64,000 bases of DNA. It comes from Kribbella pittospori (GTDB lineage Bacteria; Actinomycetota; Actinomycetes; Propionibacteriales; Kribbellaceae). Position 1 is the first letter of the stretch. Each line of letters begins with the position of its first letter. Both the position numbers and the translations under genes were made by a program. The stretch lies in contig NZ_SJKB01000011.1 in the NCBI RefSeq assembly GCF_004331465.1, forward strand, positions 124,001 through 188,000, given 5' to 3'. The notes beneath the pieces were generated by a model. That model worked only from the letters and a program-made list of their open reading frames with translations, had not been told where the DNA came from and searched no databases. Shown one piece after another: positions 17,567 to 26,402 of the stretch.

Positions 17567-18247
17567 ATGCTGAACTCCGCACTGCGTAGCCGGGCCGAGT
17601 ACGCGGAACTCGGGGCCGAAGGACTGGCCGCGCGTACCACGCCCGAGCGGGACGCGGCGATCGTCAAGGCCGTCGAGGAGTTGCTCGAGGAGCGCGAGTC
17701 GGTGCTCGACCTGTGCTGCGGCTACGGCCGCGTCGCGCTGCCGCTGCGCCGGGCCGGCAAGACCGTCCGCGCGCTCGACATCTCCCCGAACCTGATCGAG
17801 GCCGGCCGGGCCGAGGCGGCCAAGGAGGAACTGTCGATCGACTGGGCGATCGGCTCGATGACCGACCTGCCGTACAAGTGGGACTCGTTCGACGCGGTGA
17901 TCTGCCTGTGGACGGCGTTCCACGAACTGTTCGGCGAGGAGGAGCAACTGTCGACGATCTGTGAGATCTCGCGAGTGCTGAAGCCGGGCGGGATGGCGAT
18001 CATCGAGGGACCGGCCTGGGGTCCGGCGACCGCGGGCGAGATCGCCAACGGCATGCGCCAGGGCCCCGAGCACCGGATCGTCACCACCGAGCACTTCGGC
18101 ACCAGCAGCGTGCACTTCATCCACGACGAGATCAGCTACGGCCGGCTCTGTGCGGCCGCCGGAATTGAGAACTACAAGGTCTACAAGCGGGACTGGGGCG
18201 GCCGTCGCCGGCTCATCCTGGAGATCCACCAACCGACAACTGATTGA
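17567..18247 (+). CDS. Class I SAM-dependent methyltransferase
   Basis: 226 aa. SAM-binding motif I is VLDLCCGYGRVALPL (~residues 46-60), followed by the acidic end of strand 2 (RALDISPNLI) and DAVICLWTAFHEL at motif IV. The N-terminus MLNSALRSRAEYAELG is consistent with the assigned start. Substrate unknown; the fold resembles small-molecule methyltransferases of the methyltransf_25 type. It is followed by tandem hairpins forming a terminator shared with the convergent ogt gene. Confidence 0.8.
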   Translation: MLNSALRSRAEYAELGAEGLAARTTPERDAAIVKAVEELLEERESVLDLCCGYGRVALPLRRAGKTVRALDISPNLIEAGRAEAAKEELSIDWAIGSMTDLPYKWDSFDAVICLWTAFHELFGEEEQLSTICEISRVLKPGGMAIIEGPAWGPATAGEIANGMRQGPEHRIVTTEHFGTSSVHFIHDEISYGRLCAAAGIENYKVYKRDWGGRRRLILEIHQPTTD

Positions 18248-18265
18248 CTCGTCAGGTAATCCACA

Positions 18266-18335
18266 TCCCTTGCAGGCAAGGGAAAACAAAGAAGCAGATC
18301 CCCACTCCACACTGGGGATCTGCTCCTTTCTGTTT
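18266..18335. terminator. Tandem bidirectional terminator
   Basis: The first hairpin is TCCCTTGC/GCAAGGGA (18266-18283). The second is GCAGATCCCCA/TGGGGATCTGC with an 8-nt loop (18294-18323), flanked by an A-rich tract before and TCCTTTCTGTTT after. It separates two convergent genes and should stop transcription in both directions. Confidence 0.85.
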
Positions 18336-18371
18336 CCGAGTGTAAATCCAGCTCCGGCGATTCCGGAAAAC

Positions 18372-18938
18372 TCAGCTTTTCGATTCAAGATTCAGCAGAA
18401 AACGCTTCGCGTCGAGTCCGCCGGCGTATCCGGTGAGGGCACCGCTGGCCCCGATCACCCGGTGGCACGGCAGTACGACGCACACCGGGTTCGCGCCCAG
18501 CGCCGTACCGACCGCACGGGCCGCCTTCGGCTTGCGGATCTCCCCCGCGACTTGCCCGTACGTCGTCGTCGCGCCGTAGCTGGTGTGCAGCGGCAGATCA
18601 GCCAGCACGAGCCGCTGGAACGGCGTCGCGAGCGCGAGGTCCACCTCCAGCTCGAACTCGTGCCGGCGACCGTTCAGATACTCGTCCAGCTGCCGACGTA
18701 CGTCGTCCAGTGCGCGGGGCTGGCGAAGGACGCGCGGGGAGACCGCGCGGGCCAGCCGGTTGGTCATCGTCTCCTCGTCGCCGAAGGAGCTGGCCACCAC
18801 GCGGCCGTTCGCGATCGCGAGCAGCATCGTGCCGATCGGGGTGTCGTGCAGGGTGTAGGCGACGTCGGCGTCCGGAAGGACGGGTGGTTTCAGGTCTGGG
18901 ATGGCGAACCGGGTCAGCCGGCTCTCGAGGTCGTTCAT
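18372..18938 (-). CDS. ogt: Methylated-DNA--protein-cysteine methyltransferase
   Basis: 188 aa suicide repair enzyme that transfers O6-alkyl groups from guanine to its own cysteine. The active site is VVLPCHRVIG (Cys at ~residue 154), with the GYAGGLDAKRFLL C-terminal helix and the TTTYGQVAGEI helix-turn-helix. Its ATG overlaps the stop of the upstream ECF sigma factor gene (ATGA), so the two are cotranscribed and the sigma factor may control the repair gene. The length is usual for the family. Confidence 0.93.
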   Translation of the reverse strand: MNDLESRLTRFAIPDLKPPVLPDADVAYTLHDTPIGTMLLAIANGRVVASSFGDEETMTNRLARAVSPRVLRQPRALDDVRRQLDEYLNGRRHEFELEVDLALATPFQRLVLADLPLHTSYGATTTYGQVAGEIRKPKAARAVGTALGANPVCVVLPCHRVIGASGALTGYAGGLDAKRFLLNLESKS

Positions 18939-19426
18939 GCGTTCACTCCGAGTTTGCTGCGCAAGGCCGCGAGCGCGTCACTGACGAGCCGGCGCGATGC
19001 GGCGGGCGTGGTGTCGAGGGCGGCGGCCACGCCGTGGTGGTCCAGGTCGCCGACATATTTCAGCGTGATGGCGAAGCGCTGGCGTTCGGGCAGCTCGTTG
19101 ACCGCCTGCCAGAGGTCCGGGTCCGGCCAGTCGGCGGCGTCCGGGCCTTCGACCGCGACCGGCGGCGCTTCGTCCAAGGGTCGTTGTGGTTTGCGCGCCC
19201 GGTGCAGGTCGGTCGCGCACCGGGCGGTGATGGTCAGGAGCCAGCTGCGCAGGTTCTTCGCCGACGACAGGCCGGGGTAGGCGGCGAACGCCTTCTCCCA
19301 CGCGCGCTGGGCCACGTCGTCGCCGTCCACCGGTCCGGCCAGGGCTCGCGCCAGCCGCGCGACATCCCTCCAGTGCTCGTCGACGAGCGCCTGGAACGGC
19401 GGCAGCAGGACCTTCTCCGGAGCCAT
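18935..19426 (-). CDS. ECF-type RNA polymerase sigma factor
   Basis: 163 aa with region 2 (LARALAGPVDGDDVAQRAWEKAF type, ~residues 18-60, with W in SWLLTIT) and region 4 (LPERQRFAITLKYVGDLDHH, ~105-150). It directs core polymerase to a dedicated promoter set. No anti-sigma gene is adjacent; instead it is coupled to the DNA-alkylation repair gene ogt by a 4-bp overlap, suggesting a role in alkylation or general stress. The ATG at 19426 or 19444 could be used; neither has a clear ribosome binding site. The long upstream extension in this frame is not coding-like. Confidence 0.82.
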   Translation of the reverse strand: MAPEKVLLPPFQALVDEHWRDVARLARALAGPVDGDDVAQRAWEKAFAAYPGLSSAKNLRSWLLTITARCATDLHRARKPQRPLDEAPPVAVEGPDAADWPDPDLWQAVNELPERQRFAITLKYVGDLDHHGVAAALDTTPAASRRLVSDALAALRSKLGVNA

Positions 19427-19528
19427 CACGACAGTAGAACGCATGCCGGCCCGCGGATGTGAGGGAGGCCGGTCCGGATCCCGAGATTGTCGAGTTCTTT
19501 GGTAGACATTGATGAGAAGATGACTGAC

Positions 19529-19600
19529 ATGACGACGACCTTGCTGACCCGCCGTCGCGTCATCGATCTGCTCCGGACGGCGAGCGCCACCTGTCGGTGA
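19529..19600 (+). CDS. Leader peptide of cysteine-attenuation type
   Basis: 23 codons: MTTTLLTRRRVIDLLRTASATCR. Short peptides of the form LTRRxxIDLLRxAxxxCR with a penultimate Cys precede sulfur-assimilation operons in many actinobacteria and are thought to sense cysteine supply by ribosome stalling. Here it lies 129 bp before a flavin reductase/sulfonate-transport operon, which fits. GAGAAG precedes the ATG at 9-nt spacing; an in-frame ATG at 19520 is an alternative. The family assignment is from remembered pattern; the mechanism here is inference. Confidence 0.75.
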   Translation: MTTTLLTRRRVIDLLRTASATCR

Positions 19601-19729
19601 CCCCCGCCCCCGTTGTCCCGGCGGTGCTCCCGCCGTACGAGGCCTGCTGATCCGCCTCCCACACTCCGCCCGGCCGGGTCGCTTCGTGCTGCCCGCCGGT
19701 CGCCGCTGTCCCGCTTCCGAGGGAGAGAC
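19601..19729 (+). promoter_or_regulatory. Probable attenuator/leader region of the sulfonate operon
   Basis: 129 nt between the leader peptide stop and the flavin reductase start. It is C-rich, with several potential GC stems (for example CCCGGC... around 19616-19640 and 19668-19700). No single terminator hairpin is obvious, so the exact switch is not resolved. Confidence 0.4.
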
Positions 19730-20287
19730 ATGTCTGTTCCTGCCTTGAACCGTCCTGCCCTGTCCGTGGTTCCCGACCGTACCGAGGAGCGGATCGTCGA
19801 CGCCGACGTCTACCGCTCCGTCTTCCGTCGCCACGCCGCCGGTGTCGTTGTGATCACCGCGGACGCCGGCCACGGGCCGGCCGGGTTCACCGCCACCTCA
19901 CTGGTGTCGGTCAGCTTGCTGCCACCGTTGGTCTCGTTCGCGATCGCGACCACCGCGTCCAGCTGGCCGACCGTCAGCACCGCCGGCAGCGTGGTGATCA
20001 ACTTCCTGTCCGCCGACCAGCACGCCATCGCCGGCCGGTTCGCCACCAGCGGCATCGACCGCTTCGGCGAGCCGACCCGCTGGTCGCGCATGCACACCGG
20101 CGAGCCGGTCCTCGACGAGGCGCCGAGCTACCTGCGCGCCCAGGTCGAGCACCGCTTCGCCGTCGGCGACCACTGCCTGGTCGTCGCCCGTCTCGCGACC
20201 CACACCGAACGACGTGAGCACGAGCCGCTGCTCTACCACGACGGCCGCTACGTCACCGCCACGAACCCGAAGGCCCACCATGTTTAG
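19730..20287 (+). CDS. Flavin reductase-like FMN-binding protein
   Basis: 185 aa of the HpaC/SnaC flavin reductase family; it supplies reduced FMN to two-component monooxygenases. The core GFTATSLVSVSLLPPLVSFAI (~residues 45-65) and the C-terminal GRY are typical. GAGGGAGAGAC precedes the ATG at 19730; the longer frame upstream reads through the leader region. Its stop overlaps the ATG of the lipoprotein gene (8-bp overlap). It is the likely partner of the FMN-dependent monooxygenase at the end of the operon. Confidence 0.88.
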   Translation: MSVPALNRPALSVVPDRTEERIVDADVYRSVFRRHAAGVVVITADAGHGPAGFTATSLVSVSLLPPLVSFAIATTASSWPTVSTAGSVVINFLSADQHAIAGRFATSGIDRFGEPTRWSRMHTGEPVLDEAPSYLRAQVEHRFAVGDHCLVVARLATHTERREHEPLLYHDGRYVTATNPKAHHV

Positions 20288-21329
20288 GACCCACAAGTAC
20301 GCCGTACTCGCCGCAGCCCTCGTCACCTTGCTGGCCGGGTGCGGTGGTGCCGCGAAGGCCGGTGGCGCGGCGCTCTCGCTGGACGCCGCGCTGCCGACGA
20401 CCGTTCCGGACGGCGCCAAGATCGTCGTCGGCGATCCGGCCACCGAGGTGGCGCTGAAGCTGTCCGGTCAGTTCGACAAGGTGTCGAAGTACGTCCAGTT
20501 CGCCAACCTGAGCGGCGGTCCGCAGACCACCGAGGCGTTCCGGGCGCACGCGCTCGACCTCGGCTCGGTGGCGGAGATCCCGCCGATCCACGCGACCTGG
20601 ACCGGGCTGCACGTGAAGATCGTCGCGTCGAAGTTCCGGCAGGACCCGCTCGATCACCCGATCTACCAGCTGGGCATCGCCCCTGGCGTGACCGTGAAGA
20701 CGCTCGGCGACCTGCGCGGGAAGAAGGTTGCCTACAGCCCCGGTCAGGCGCAGGGCGCGCTGGTGCTGAAGGTGCTGAAGAAGGCCGGACTCACCAAGGA
20801 GGACGTGAAGCTGGTCGAGTTGCCCAGCACGGGTGACGTGTACTCCAACGCCCTGTCCGCGAAGCAGGTCGACGTCGCCCCGATCGGCGGCGTACAGGTC
20901 AAGCGGTACCTGGCCAAGTACGGCAAGGACGGCGCGAGCACGATCCCGCACGGGCTGCGCGACGACGCCGGGCACCTGTACGTCCTGACCGAGTCGCTCG
21001 AGGACCCGGGCAAGGCAGCCGCGATCCGTGCGTACGTCGCCGCCTGGGGCGTCGCCCAGCAATGGATCGACACGCATCCGAAGGAGTGGATCCAGGGGTA
21101 CTACGTGAAAGATCAGGGGTTGACCGAGGCCGACGGCCAGTGGCTCGTCGACAACGCCGGCCACCCGGACATCAGTGCCGACTGGAGCGGTGCGATCGAA
21201 CGGCAGCAGGAGACGATCGACCTGCTTGCCAAGGAGACCGGGAACGACGTGATCCAGGCCAAGGATCTCTACGACCTGCGCTTCCAGACCGTCGCCGCGG
21301 ACGCGATCAAGGCGGGGGTGGCCAAGTGA
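20280..21329 (+). CDS. ABC transporter substrate-binding lipoprotein, SsuA-type
   Basis: 349 aa. The signal peptide ends in the lipobox LLAGC (Cys at ~residue 21), giving a membrane-anchored binding protein. The NMT1/THI5-like fold and the context point to aliphatic sulfonates or related organosulfur compounds. It overlaps the flavin reductase stop and is followed by the permease through a GTGA overlap. Exact ligand is uncertain (sulfonate, sulfone or taurine-like). Confidence 0.86.
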   Translation: MFRTHKYAVLAAALVTLLAGCGGAAKAGGAALSLDAALPTTVPDGAKIVVGDPATEVALKLSGQFDKVSKYVQFANLSGGPQTTEAFRAHALDLGSVAEIPPIHATWTGLHVKIVASKFRQDPLDHPIYQLGIAPGVTVKTLGDLRGKKVAYSPGQAQGALVLKVLKKAGLTKEDVKLVELPSTGDVYSNALSAKQVDVAPIGGVQVKRYLAKYGKDGASTIPHGLRDDAGHLYVLTESLEDPGKAAAIRAYVAAWGVAQQWIDTHPKEWIQGYYVKDQGLTEADGQWLVDNAGHPDISADWSGAIERQQETIDLLAKETGNDVIQAKDLYDLRFQTVAADAIKAGVAK

Positions 21330-22162
21330 GCGCCACCACGCTGCCTGGCCTACGCACGGCCGAGCAGACCGCTCCCGTCGTACGACGCCGGCGGCTTGGA
21401 CCGGGGAAGCCGATCAGATTCGGCGCCGCACTCGGACCGCTTCTGCTCCTCGTGCTGTGGAGCCTCGGGTCGGCCACCGGCTTGCTCGACCAGCGGGTGC
21501 TGTCGGCGCCGTGGACCGTCGTCACCACCGCCGGCGACCTGATCGCCGACGGACGACTGCAGTCGAACCTCTGGACCTCTACCCAGCGAGCCTTCATCGG
21601 TCTCGGCCTCGGGATCGTGCTGGGCGTCGCCCTCGCGCTCCTGTCCGGACTGTCGCGCGTCGGCGAGGCACTCCTCGACGGGCCGATCCAGATCAAGCGA
21701 GCGATCCCGTCGCTGGCCCTGCTGCCGCTGTTGATCCTGTGGCTCGGCATCGGTGAGTCGATGAAGATCGTCACCATCCTGCTCGGGGTGTTCGTGCCGA
21801 TCTACATCCACACCCACAACGGGCTGCGCACGATCGACAGCCGGTACGTCGAACTCGCGCAGACCGTCGGCTTGTCGCAGTGGGACTTCGTCCGCCGCGT
21901 CGTACTGCCGGGCGCTCTGCCCGGATTCCTGCTCGGCCTGCGGTTCGCCGTGACCGGCGCCTGGCTGTCGCTGGTCGTGGTCGAGCAGATCAACTCCACC
22001 AGCGGTATCGGCTACATGATGGAGCTGGCCCGGACGTACGGACAGACCGACATCATCATCGTCGGCCTCGTCCTGTACGGCGTCCTCGGCCTGCTGTCCG
22101 ACGGCGCCGTCCGCCTGATCCAAAGGAGGGCCCTTTCATGGCGCCGCACGCTGGCCTCCTGA
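21326..22162 (+). CDS. ABC transporter permease, SsuC-type
   Basis: 278 aa with six membrane helices. The EAA-type loop VELAQTVGLSQWDFVRRVVLPGALP (~residues 175-199) contacts the ATPase. The GTG overlaps the stop of the binding-protein gene. It imports the substrate delivered by the lipoprotein. The family is the sulfonate/nitrate/taurine permease group. The ATPase gene begins 25 bp before its end, in another frame. Confidence 0.87.
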   Translation: MSATTLPGLRTAEQTAPVVRRRRLGPGKPIRFGAALGPLLLLVLWSLGSATGLLDQRVLSAPWTVVTTAGDLIADGRLQSNLWTSTQRAFIGLGLGIVLGVALALLSGLSRVGEALLDGPIQIKRAIPSLALLPLLILWLGIGESMKIVTILLGVFVPIYIHTHNGLRTIDSRYVELAQTVGLSQWDFVRRVVLPGALPGFLLGLRFAVTGAWLSLVVVEQINSTSGIGYMMELARTYGQTDIIIVGLVLYGVLGLLSDGAVRLIQRRALSWRRTLAS

Positions 22163-22854
22163 CCGCCGCGGTCCAGGTCCGCAGGCTCGTCCGCCGGTAC
22201 GACGAGCGCGCGGTGCTGGACGGAGTGGACCTGGACATCGCGCCAGGTGAGTTCGTTGCCCTGCTGGGCAAGAGCGGCTCCGGCAAGAGCACGTTGCTGA
22301 GGGCACTGGCCGGGCTGGACTCGGATGTCGCCGGCACCGGGGAGCTCGTCGTCCCGGCTCAGGTGTCGGTGGTCTTCCAGGACTCCAGGCTGTTGCCGTG
22401 GGCAAGAGTCTTGGACAACGTCCTACTCGGGCTGAACGGTGCCGGTGAACGCGGCCGGCAGAGTCTCGACGAGGTCGGGCTGGCCGGGCGCGAGAACGCC
22501 TGGCCGAACGAGTTGTCCGGTGGCGAGCAGCAACGGGTCGCGCTGGCGCGATCGCTGGTACGCGAGCCGGAGTTGTTGCTGGCCGACGAGCCGTTCGGAG
22601 CGCTGGATGCGCTGACTCGGCTGAAGATGCACGCGTTGCTGCGCAAGCTGTGCGCGGCACACCAGCCGGCCGTCCTGCTGGTCACGCACGACGTCGACGA
22701 GGCGATCGTGCTGGCCGACCGGGTGATCGTGCTCGACCAGGGACGGCTGGTGGCCCAGGAACAGATCGAACTGGCCGCGCCGCGCAGCCCGGCCGATCCA
22801 GGATTCGCCGCCGTTCGCGCACGGCTACTCGACGCTTTGGGGGTTTCGTTGTGA
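22138..22854 (+). CDS. ABC transporter ATPase, SsuB-type
   Basis: 238 aa. Walker A is GKSGSGKST (~residues 44-52), the signature LSGGEQQRVALARSL (~127-141), Walker B LLLADEPFGALD (~146-157) and the H-loop THDVDEA. AAAGGAGG lies 8 nt upstream of the ATG inside the permease gene. It powers the sulfonate-type importer. The next gene overlaps by GTGA, so the whole operon is translationally linked. Confidence 0.9.
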   Translation: MAPHAGLLTAAVQVRRLVRRYDERAVLDGVDLDIAPGEFVALLGKSGSGKSTLLRALAGLDSDVAGTGELVVPAQVSVVFQDSRLLPWARVLDNVLLGLNGAGERGRQSLDEVGLAGRENAWPNELSGGEQQRVALARSLVREPELLLADEPFGALDALTRLKMHALLRKLCAAHQPAVLLVTHDVDEAIVLADRVIVLDQGRLVAQEQIELAAPRSPADPGFAAVRARLLDALGVSL

Positions 22855-24176
22855 GCAGGCAGTTGCATTTGAACGCGTTCCTGATGAGTACCGGGCACCA
22901 CGAGGCCTCGTGGCGGTTGCCGGAGAGCAATCCGTTCGCGAACACGTCGGTCGAGCACTATCAGGAGCTGGCGCGGATCGCCGAGCGCGGGCGTTTCGAC
23001 TCGGTGTTCTTCGCGGACTCGCCGGTGCTGATCGGTGATGTCGGCCGGCGGCCGGCCGGTTCGCTGGAGCCGACCGTGTTGCTGACTGCGCTCGCCGCGG
23101 TGACGTCTCGGATCGGGTTGATCGCGACGGCGTCGACGACGTACAACGATCCGTTCAACCTCGCGCGGCGGTTCGCCAGCGTGGACCACGTGAGTGGTGG
23201 GCGCGCGGGCTGGAACGTGGTGACGACGGCCGGTCCGGAGGCGGCGCTGAACTTCAACCTCGCGGAGCAGCCGGCGCACGCGCAACGGTACGAGCGGGCG
23301 GCGGAGTTCCTCGAGGTCGCCTACAAGCTGTGGGACTCGTGGCAGGACGACGCGGCGATCGCGGACAAGGAGGAGGGTGTCTGGGCGGTCAACGACCGGG
23401 TGGTGCCGATCGATCACGTCGGGCGGCACTTCCAGGTCCGCGGCCCGCTCAACCTGCCGCGGTCTCCGCAAGGGCGTCCATTGATCGTGCAGGCAGGGTC
23501 GTCCGAGGACGGGAGGGGGCTGGCCGCGCAGTACGCCGAGGCGGTGTTCACCGCGCAGCAGACCCTGGAGGACGCGCAGGCGTTCTACAGCGACCTGAAG
23601 GCGCGAACGGCGGTGCTGGGGCGTGACCCGGCGACGATCAAGATCCTGCCCGGGATCGTCCCGGTGATCGGCGGCACGGTCGAGGAGGCGCAGCGGCTGG
23701 AGCGTCAGCTGGACGAGCTGATCCGGCCGGAGTACGCGCGGGCCCAGTTGGCGAAGACGCTGCGGGTGGCGCCGGAGGACCTGCCACTCGACCGGCAACT
23801 CCCGGCCGACCTGCCGGACGAGGACGAGATCGAGGGGGCGAAGAGCCGCTACACGCTGATCGTCACCCTGGCCCGTCGCGAGAAGCTGACCGTTCGCGAA
23901 CTGATCGGCCGGCTCGGCGGTGGGCGCGGTCACCGGACCTTCACCGGTACGCCGGAGCAGGTCGCGGACGCGATCCAGCACTGGTTCGAGGCGGGGGCCG
24001 CCGACGGCTTCAACATCATGCCGCCGGTACTCCCGTCCGGCCTCAGCACATTCGTGGACGAGGTCATCCCGATCCTGCAGGCCCGGGACCTCTTCCGCAC
24101 CGACTACGCCGGCACGACGTTGCGCGATCACTACGGCCTGACCCGCCCTGCCTTGTTGCAGAAGGCAACGGCCTGA
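22851..24176 (+). CDS. FMN-dependent NtaA/SnaA/DszA-family monooxygenase
   Basis: 441 aa luciferase-like monooxygenase (LLM class, NtaA/SnaA/DszA group) beginning with VSRQLHLNAFLMSTGHHEASW. It uses FMNH2 from the operon's flavin reductase to oxidise a substrate, most probably cleaving an organosulfur compound taken up by the linked ABC importer. Related enzymes act on sulfones, nitrilotriacetate or pristinamycin, so the precise substrate is open. Conserved SVDHVSGGRAGWNVVT-type core is present (~residues 105-125). It closes the operon and is followed by a hairpin. Confidence 0.87.
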   Translation: MSRQLHLNAFLMSTGHHEASWRLPESNPFANTSVEHYQELARIAERGRFDSVFFADSPVLIGDVGRRPAGSLEPTVLLTALAAVTSRIGLIATASTTYNDPFNLARRFASVDHVSGGRAGWNVVTTAGPEAALNFNLAEQPAHAQRYERAAEFLEVAYKLWDSWQDDAAIADKEEGVWAVNDRVVPIDHVGRHFQVRGPLNLPRSPQGRPLIVQAGSSEDGRGLAAQYAEAVFTAQQTLEDAQAFYSDLKARTAVLGRDPATIKILPGIVPVIGGTVEEAQRLERQLDELIRPEYARAQLAKTLRVAPEDLPLDRQLPADLPDEDEIEGAKSRYTLIVTLARREKLTVRELIGRLGGGRGHRTFTGTPEQVADAIQHWFEAGAADGFNIMPPVLPSGLSTFVDEVIPILQARDLFRTDYAGTTLRDHYGLTRPALLQKATA

Positions 24177-24183
24177 AGCAGGT

Positions 24184-24211
24184 GCCGGGCCCTCCAGGTG
24201 GCGGGCCCGGC
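24184..24211. terminator. Hairpin between convergent genes
   Basis: GCCGGGCCC / GGGCCCGGC with a 10-nt loop, 8 nt after the monooxygenase stop and 5 nt from the convergent dehydrogenase stop. It has no U-tract. Confidence 0.6.
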
Positions 24212-24215
24212 GCCG

Positions 24216-25193
24216 TCAATCGACCCGGACGACAAGCTTCCCGACCGCTTGGCCATCCTGCATGATCCGGTGCGCTGCGCCGATCTCGTCCATCCCGAAG
24301 ACCCGGTCGATCCGGATCGGGAGCTTGCCCTCGGCCACCAGATCGACGTACCGCTGGAACGTCTCCGCCGGCAGGTCGGTGCTCTCGCCGCCGTACGCGG
24401 TCAACCGAACGCCGTTGGGCAGATAGCCGATCGGGTAGAAATCCGGGATCGTCCAGTGGTCGCTGAGCATTCCGGTGAAACAGACCGTGCCGTGGACGGC
24501 GGTCGCCTTCAGGGTGTCCGGCAGGACATTCGTGCCGACGAGTTCGAGGGCCGCATTCACGCCGCCCGGCAGGATTTCCCGGACCTTCTCCGCAACGTTG
24601 CCGTCATCAACGATCGGGTGGTCCACTCCGAGATCCCGCAGCACGGCGGTCCGCTCCGGACTCCGGGTGGTCGAGAAGACCGTCAGCCCGTGCTCCTTGG
24701 CCAGCACGGCCGCGGCCACCCCGACCGACGACGTACCTCCCCTGATGAGCACCGTCTGACCGGGCTCGATCGCGAGGCCGGTGTGCAGCGAGCCGTGCGC
24801 GGTCTGCAGCATCTCCGGCAGCGCGCCTAGGGTCGCCCAGTCAAGCCCGGTGCGCACCGGGATGACGCAGGCCGCCGGTACGACGGTGTACTCGGCGTAC
24901 CCGCCGTCGAACTCGCGGCCCATCCCGCCCATCATCGCGACCACCTGCTGCCCCGGCGCGAACTCACCGCCCGGCGCCGCGTCGACCGTCCCGGTCGCCT
25001 CGATGCCCGGGATCACGGGGAACCGGGCGTTCGTCGCCAGCCCGGCCCGCAGGTGGTACTCCGACCGGTTCAGCCCGAACGCCTCGACCTTGATCCGGAC
25101 CCATCCCGGCTCCGGATCGGGGACCGGCACCCGCCGCACCCGCAGGTCCTCCGGCTCGCCCGGCCCGTCCAGCACGATCGCCCGCATCTCCAT
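24216..25193 (-). CDS. Zinc-type alcohol dehydrogenase / quinone oxidoreductase (MDR family)
   Basis: 325 aa NAD(P)H-dependent oxidoreductase. The GroES-like N-terminal domain (residues ~1-125, GIEATGTVDAAPGGEFAPGQQV) precedes a Rossmann domain with RGGTSSVGVAAAVLAKEHG. No catalytic zinc ligand set is evident, so it belongs to the quinone oxidoreductase-like branch. The start at 25193 has GGGAGAGG at 9-nt spacing; an ATG 9 nt upstream directly abuts that sequence. Single gene, divergent from the GDPD gene. Substrate unknown. Confidence 0.85.
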   Translation of the reverse strand: MEMRAIVLDGPGEPEDLRVRRVPVPDPEPGWVRIKVEAFGLNRSEYHLRAGLATNARFPVIPGIEATGTVDAAPGGEFAPGQQVVAMMGGMGREFDGGYAEYTVVPAACVIPVRTGLDWATLGALPEMLQTAHGSLHTGLAIEPGQTVLIRGGTSSVGVAAAVLAKEHGLTVFSTTRSPERTAVLRDLGVDHPIVDDGNVAEKVREILPGGVNAALELVGTNVLPDTLKATAVHGTVCFTGMLSDHWTIPDFYPIGYLPNGVRLTAYGGESTDLPAETFQRYVDLVAEGKLPIRIDRVFGMDEIGAAHRIMQDGQAVGKLVVRVD

Positions 25194-25323
25194 GCCGGTC
25201 ATCCTCTCCCGAGGGTCCGACAGAGCCGTGCCGGTGAATGTAGTGGTTAACAAGAAACCGTTTTCCAACGCACCGGCGAGCCTGCGTGACGTCCTCTCCG
25301 GAAGGCGTGACAAAGTTTCTTCC

Positions 25324-26184
25324 ATGGCGAAACGCCCCCTGGTGGTGGCCCACCGTGGCGCGAGTGATGTCAGTCCCGAGCACACGCTGGCGGCGTACCG
25401 CCAGGCGGTCGCGGCGGGAGCCGACGGACTCGAGTGCGACGTCCGGCTCACCGCCGACGGACATCTGGTCTGCGTCCACGACCGCCGGATCGAACGCACC
25501 TCCAACGGCCGCGGTGTGCTCTCGACGATGAGCCTCGAGGAGCTCGAGTCGTTCGACTGGGGTTCCTGGAAGAACCCGTGGGCGGACCTCGACGAGGACG
25601 CCGACCTGCCGGACCCGGATCTGCGCAAGGTCCTCACCCTGGACACGCTGCTGTCCGTTGTCCGGGACGCGGGCCGGCCGCTCGAGCTGGCGATCGAGAC
25701 CAAGCACCCGACCCGGTACGCCGGCCTGGTCGAACGCCGGCTGATCGAGGCGCTCGACCGCTACGGCTGGGCGCACCCGAAGGTGGGTACCGAGTCTCCC
25801 GTCCGCGTGATGAGCTTCTCCTGGCTGTCGCTGCGCCGGATGCGCACGATTGCGCCCGGCCTCCGCACCGTGCTGCTGATGGACCGGGTCCCGCTCCGGT
25901 TCCGCGACGGCTCCTTGCCGACCGGAGTCTCGTACGCCGGACCCAGTCTGGAGATCGTCACCGCCCACCCGGAGTACGTCGACCGGGCGCACAAACACGG
26001 CCATCAGGTCCACGTCTGGACCGTGAACGCCGACGCGGACGTCCGCCACTGCCGCGATATCGGCGTCGACGCGATCATCACCGACCGCCCCGAAGCCGCC
26101 CTCAAGACCCTCGCGGAACCCCCGACCGCACCGGTCCCGACTGTTACATATCCGCCCCGGAGACGCCCCCGCCGTCACACTTAG
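25324..26184 (+). CDS. Glycerophosphodiester phosphodiesterase
   Basis: 286 aa cytoplasmic GDPD (no signal peptide) with the catalytic motifs AHRGASDVSPEHT (~residues 9-21) and LECDVRLTADGHLVCVHD (~37-54), including the E-x-D metal ligands and the catalytic His pair. It hydrolyses glycerophosphodiesters to glycerol 3-phosphate and an alcohol. Preceded by a 130-bp region shared with the divergent dehydrogenase gene. The length matches the family. Confidence 0.9.
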   Translation: MAKRPLVVAHRGASDVSPEHTLAAYRQAVAAGADGLECDVRLTADGHLVCVHDRRIERTSNGRGVLSTMSLEELESFDWGSWKNPWADLDEDADLPDPDLRKVLTLDTLLSVVRDAGRPLELAIETKHPTRYAGLVERRLIEALDRYGWAHPKVGTESPVRVMSFSWLSLRRMRTIAPGLRTVLLMDRVPLRFRDGSLPTGVSYAGPSLEIVTAHPEYVDRAHKHGHQVHVWTVNADADVRHCRDIGVDAIITDRPEAALKTLAEPPTAPVPTVTYPPRRRPRRHT

Positions 26185-26402
26185 GACGTCCTGCCACTTC
26201 GGATTGAAGAGTGGTGTGGATACGTAGCGGGATGAATGCGGCCCGTTATTGCAACGTTCAATTCTGTCGATTTCGTCTCGGTTTCCTGGCAAAACCTGTG
26301 ATCTACGCCGGGGGAATGTAACGGAATGCATGCGGGTGTTTTCCGGGGCCGGAAGCTGGGCAGATGTTCGTATGGCTGTTCCGATGAACGAGGAGACCCT
26401 GC

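Noticed and set aside
19613..19729. N-terminal extension of the flavin reductase
   Set aside because: The upstream part is Arg/Pro/Ser-rich and lies in the leader region; the ATG at 19730 has a strong ribosome binding site.
22359..24131. 590-codon open frame on the minus strand across the ABC ATPase and monooxygenase genes
   Set aside because: It is opposite genes with clear family motifs; long antisense frames are expected at this G+C. Its residues are Arg/Pro-rich with no domain.
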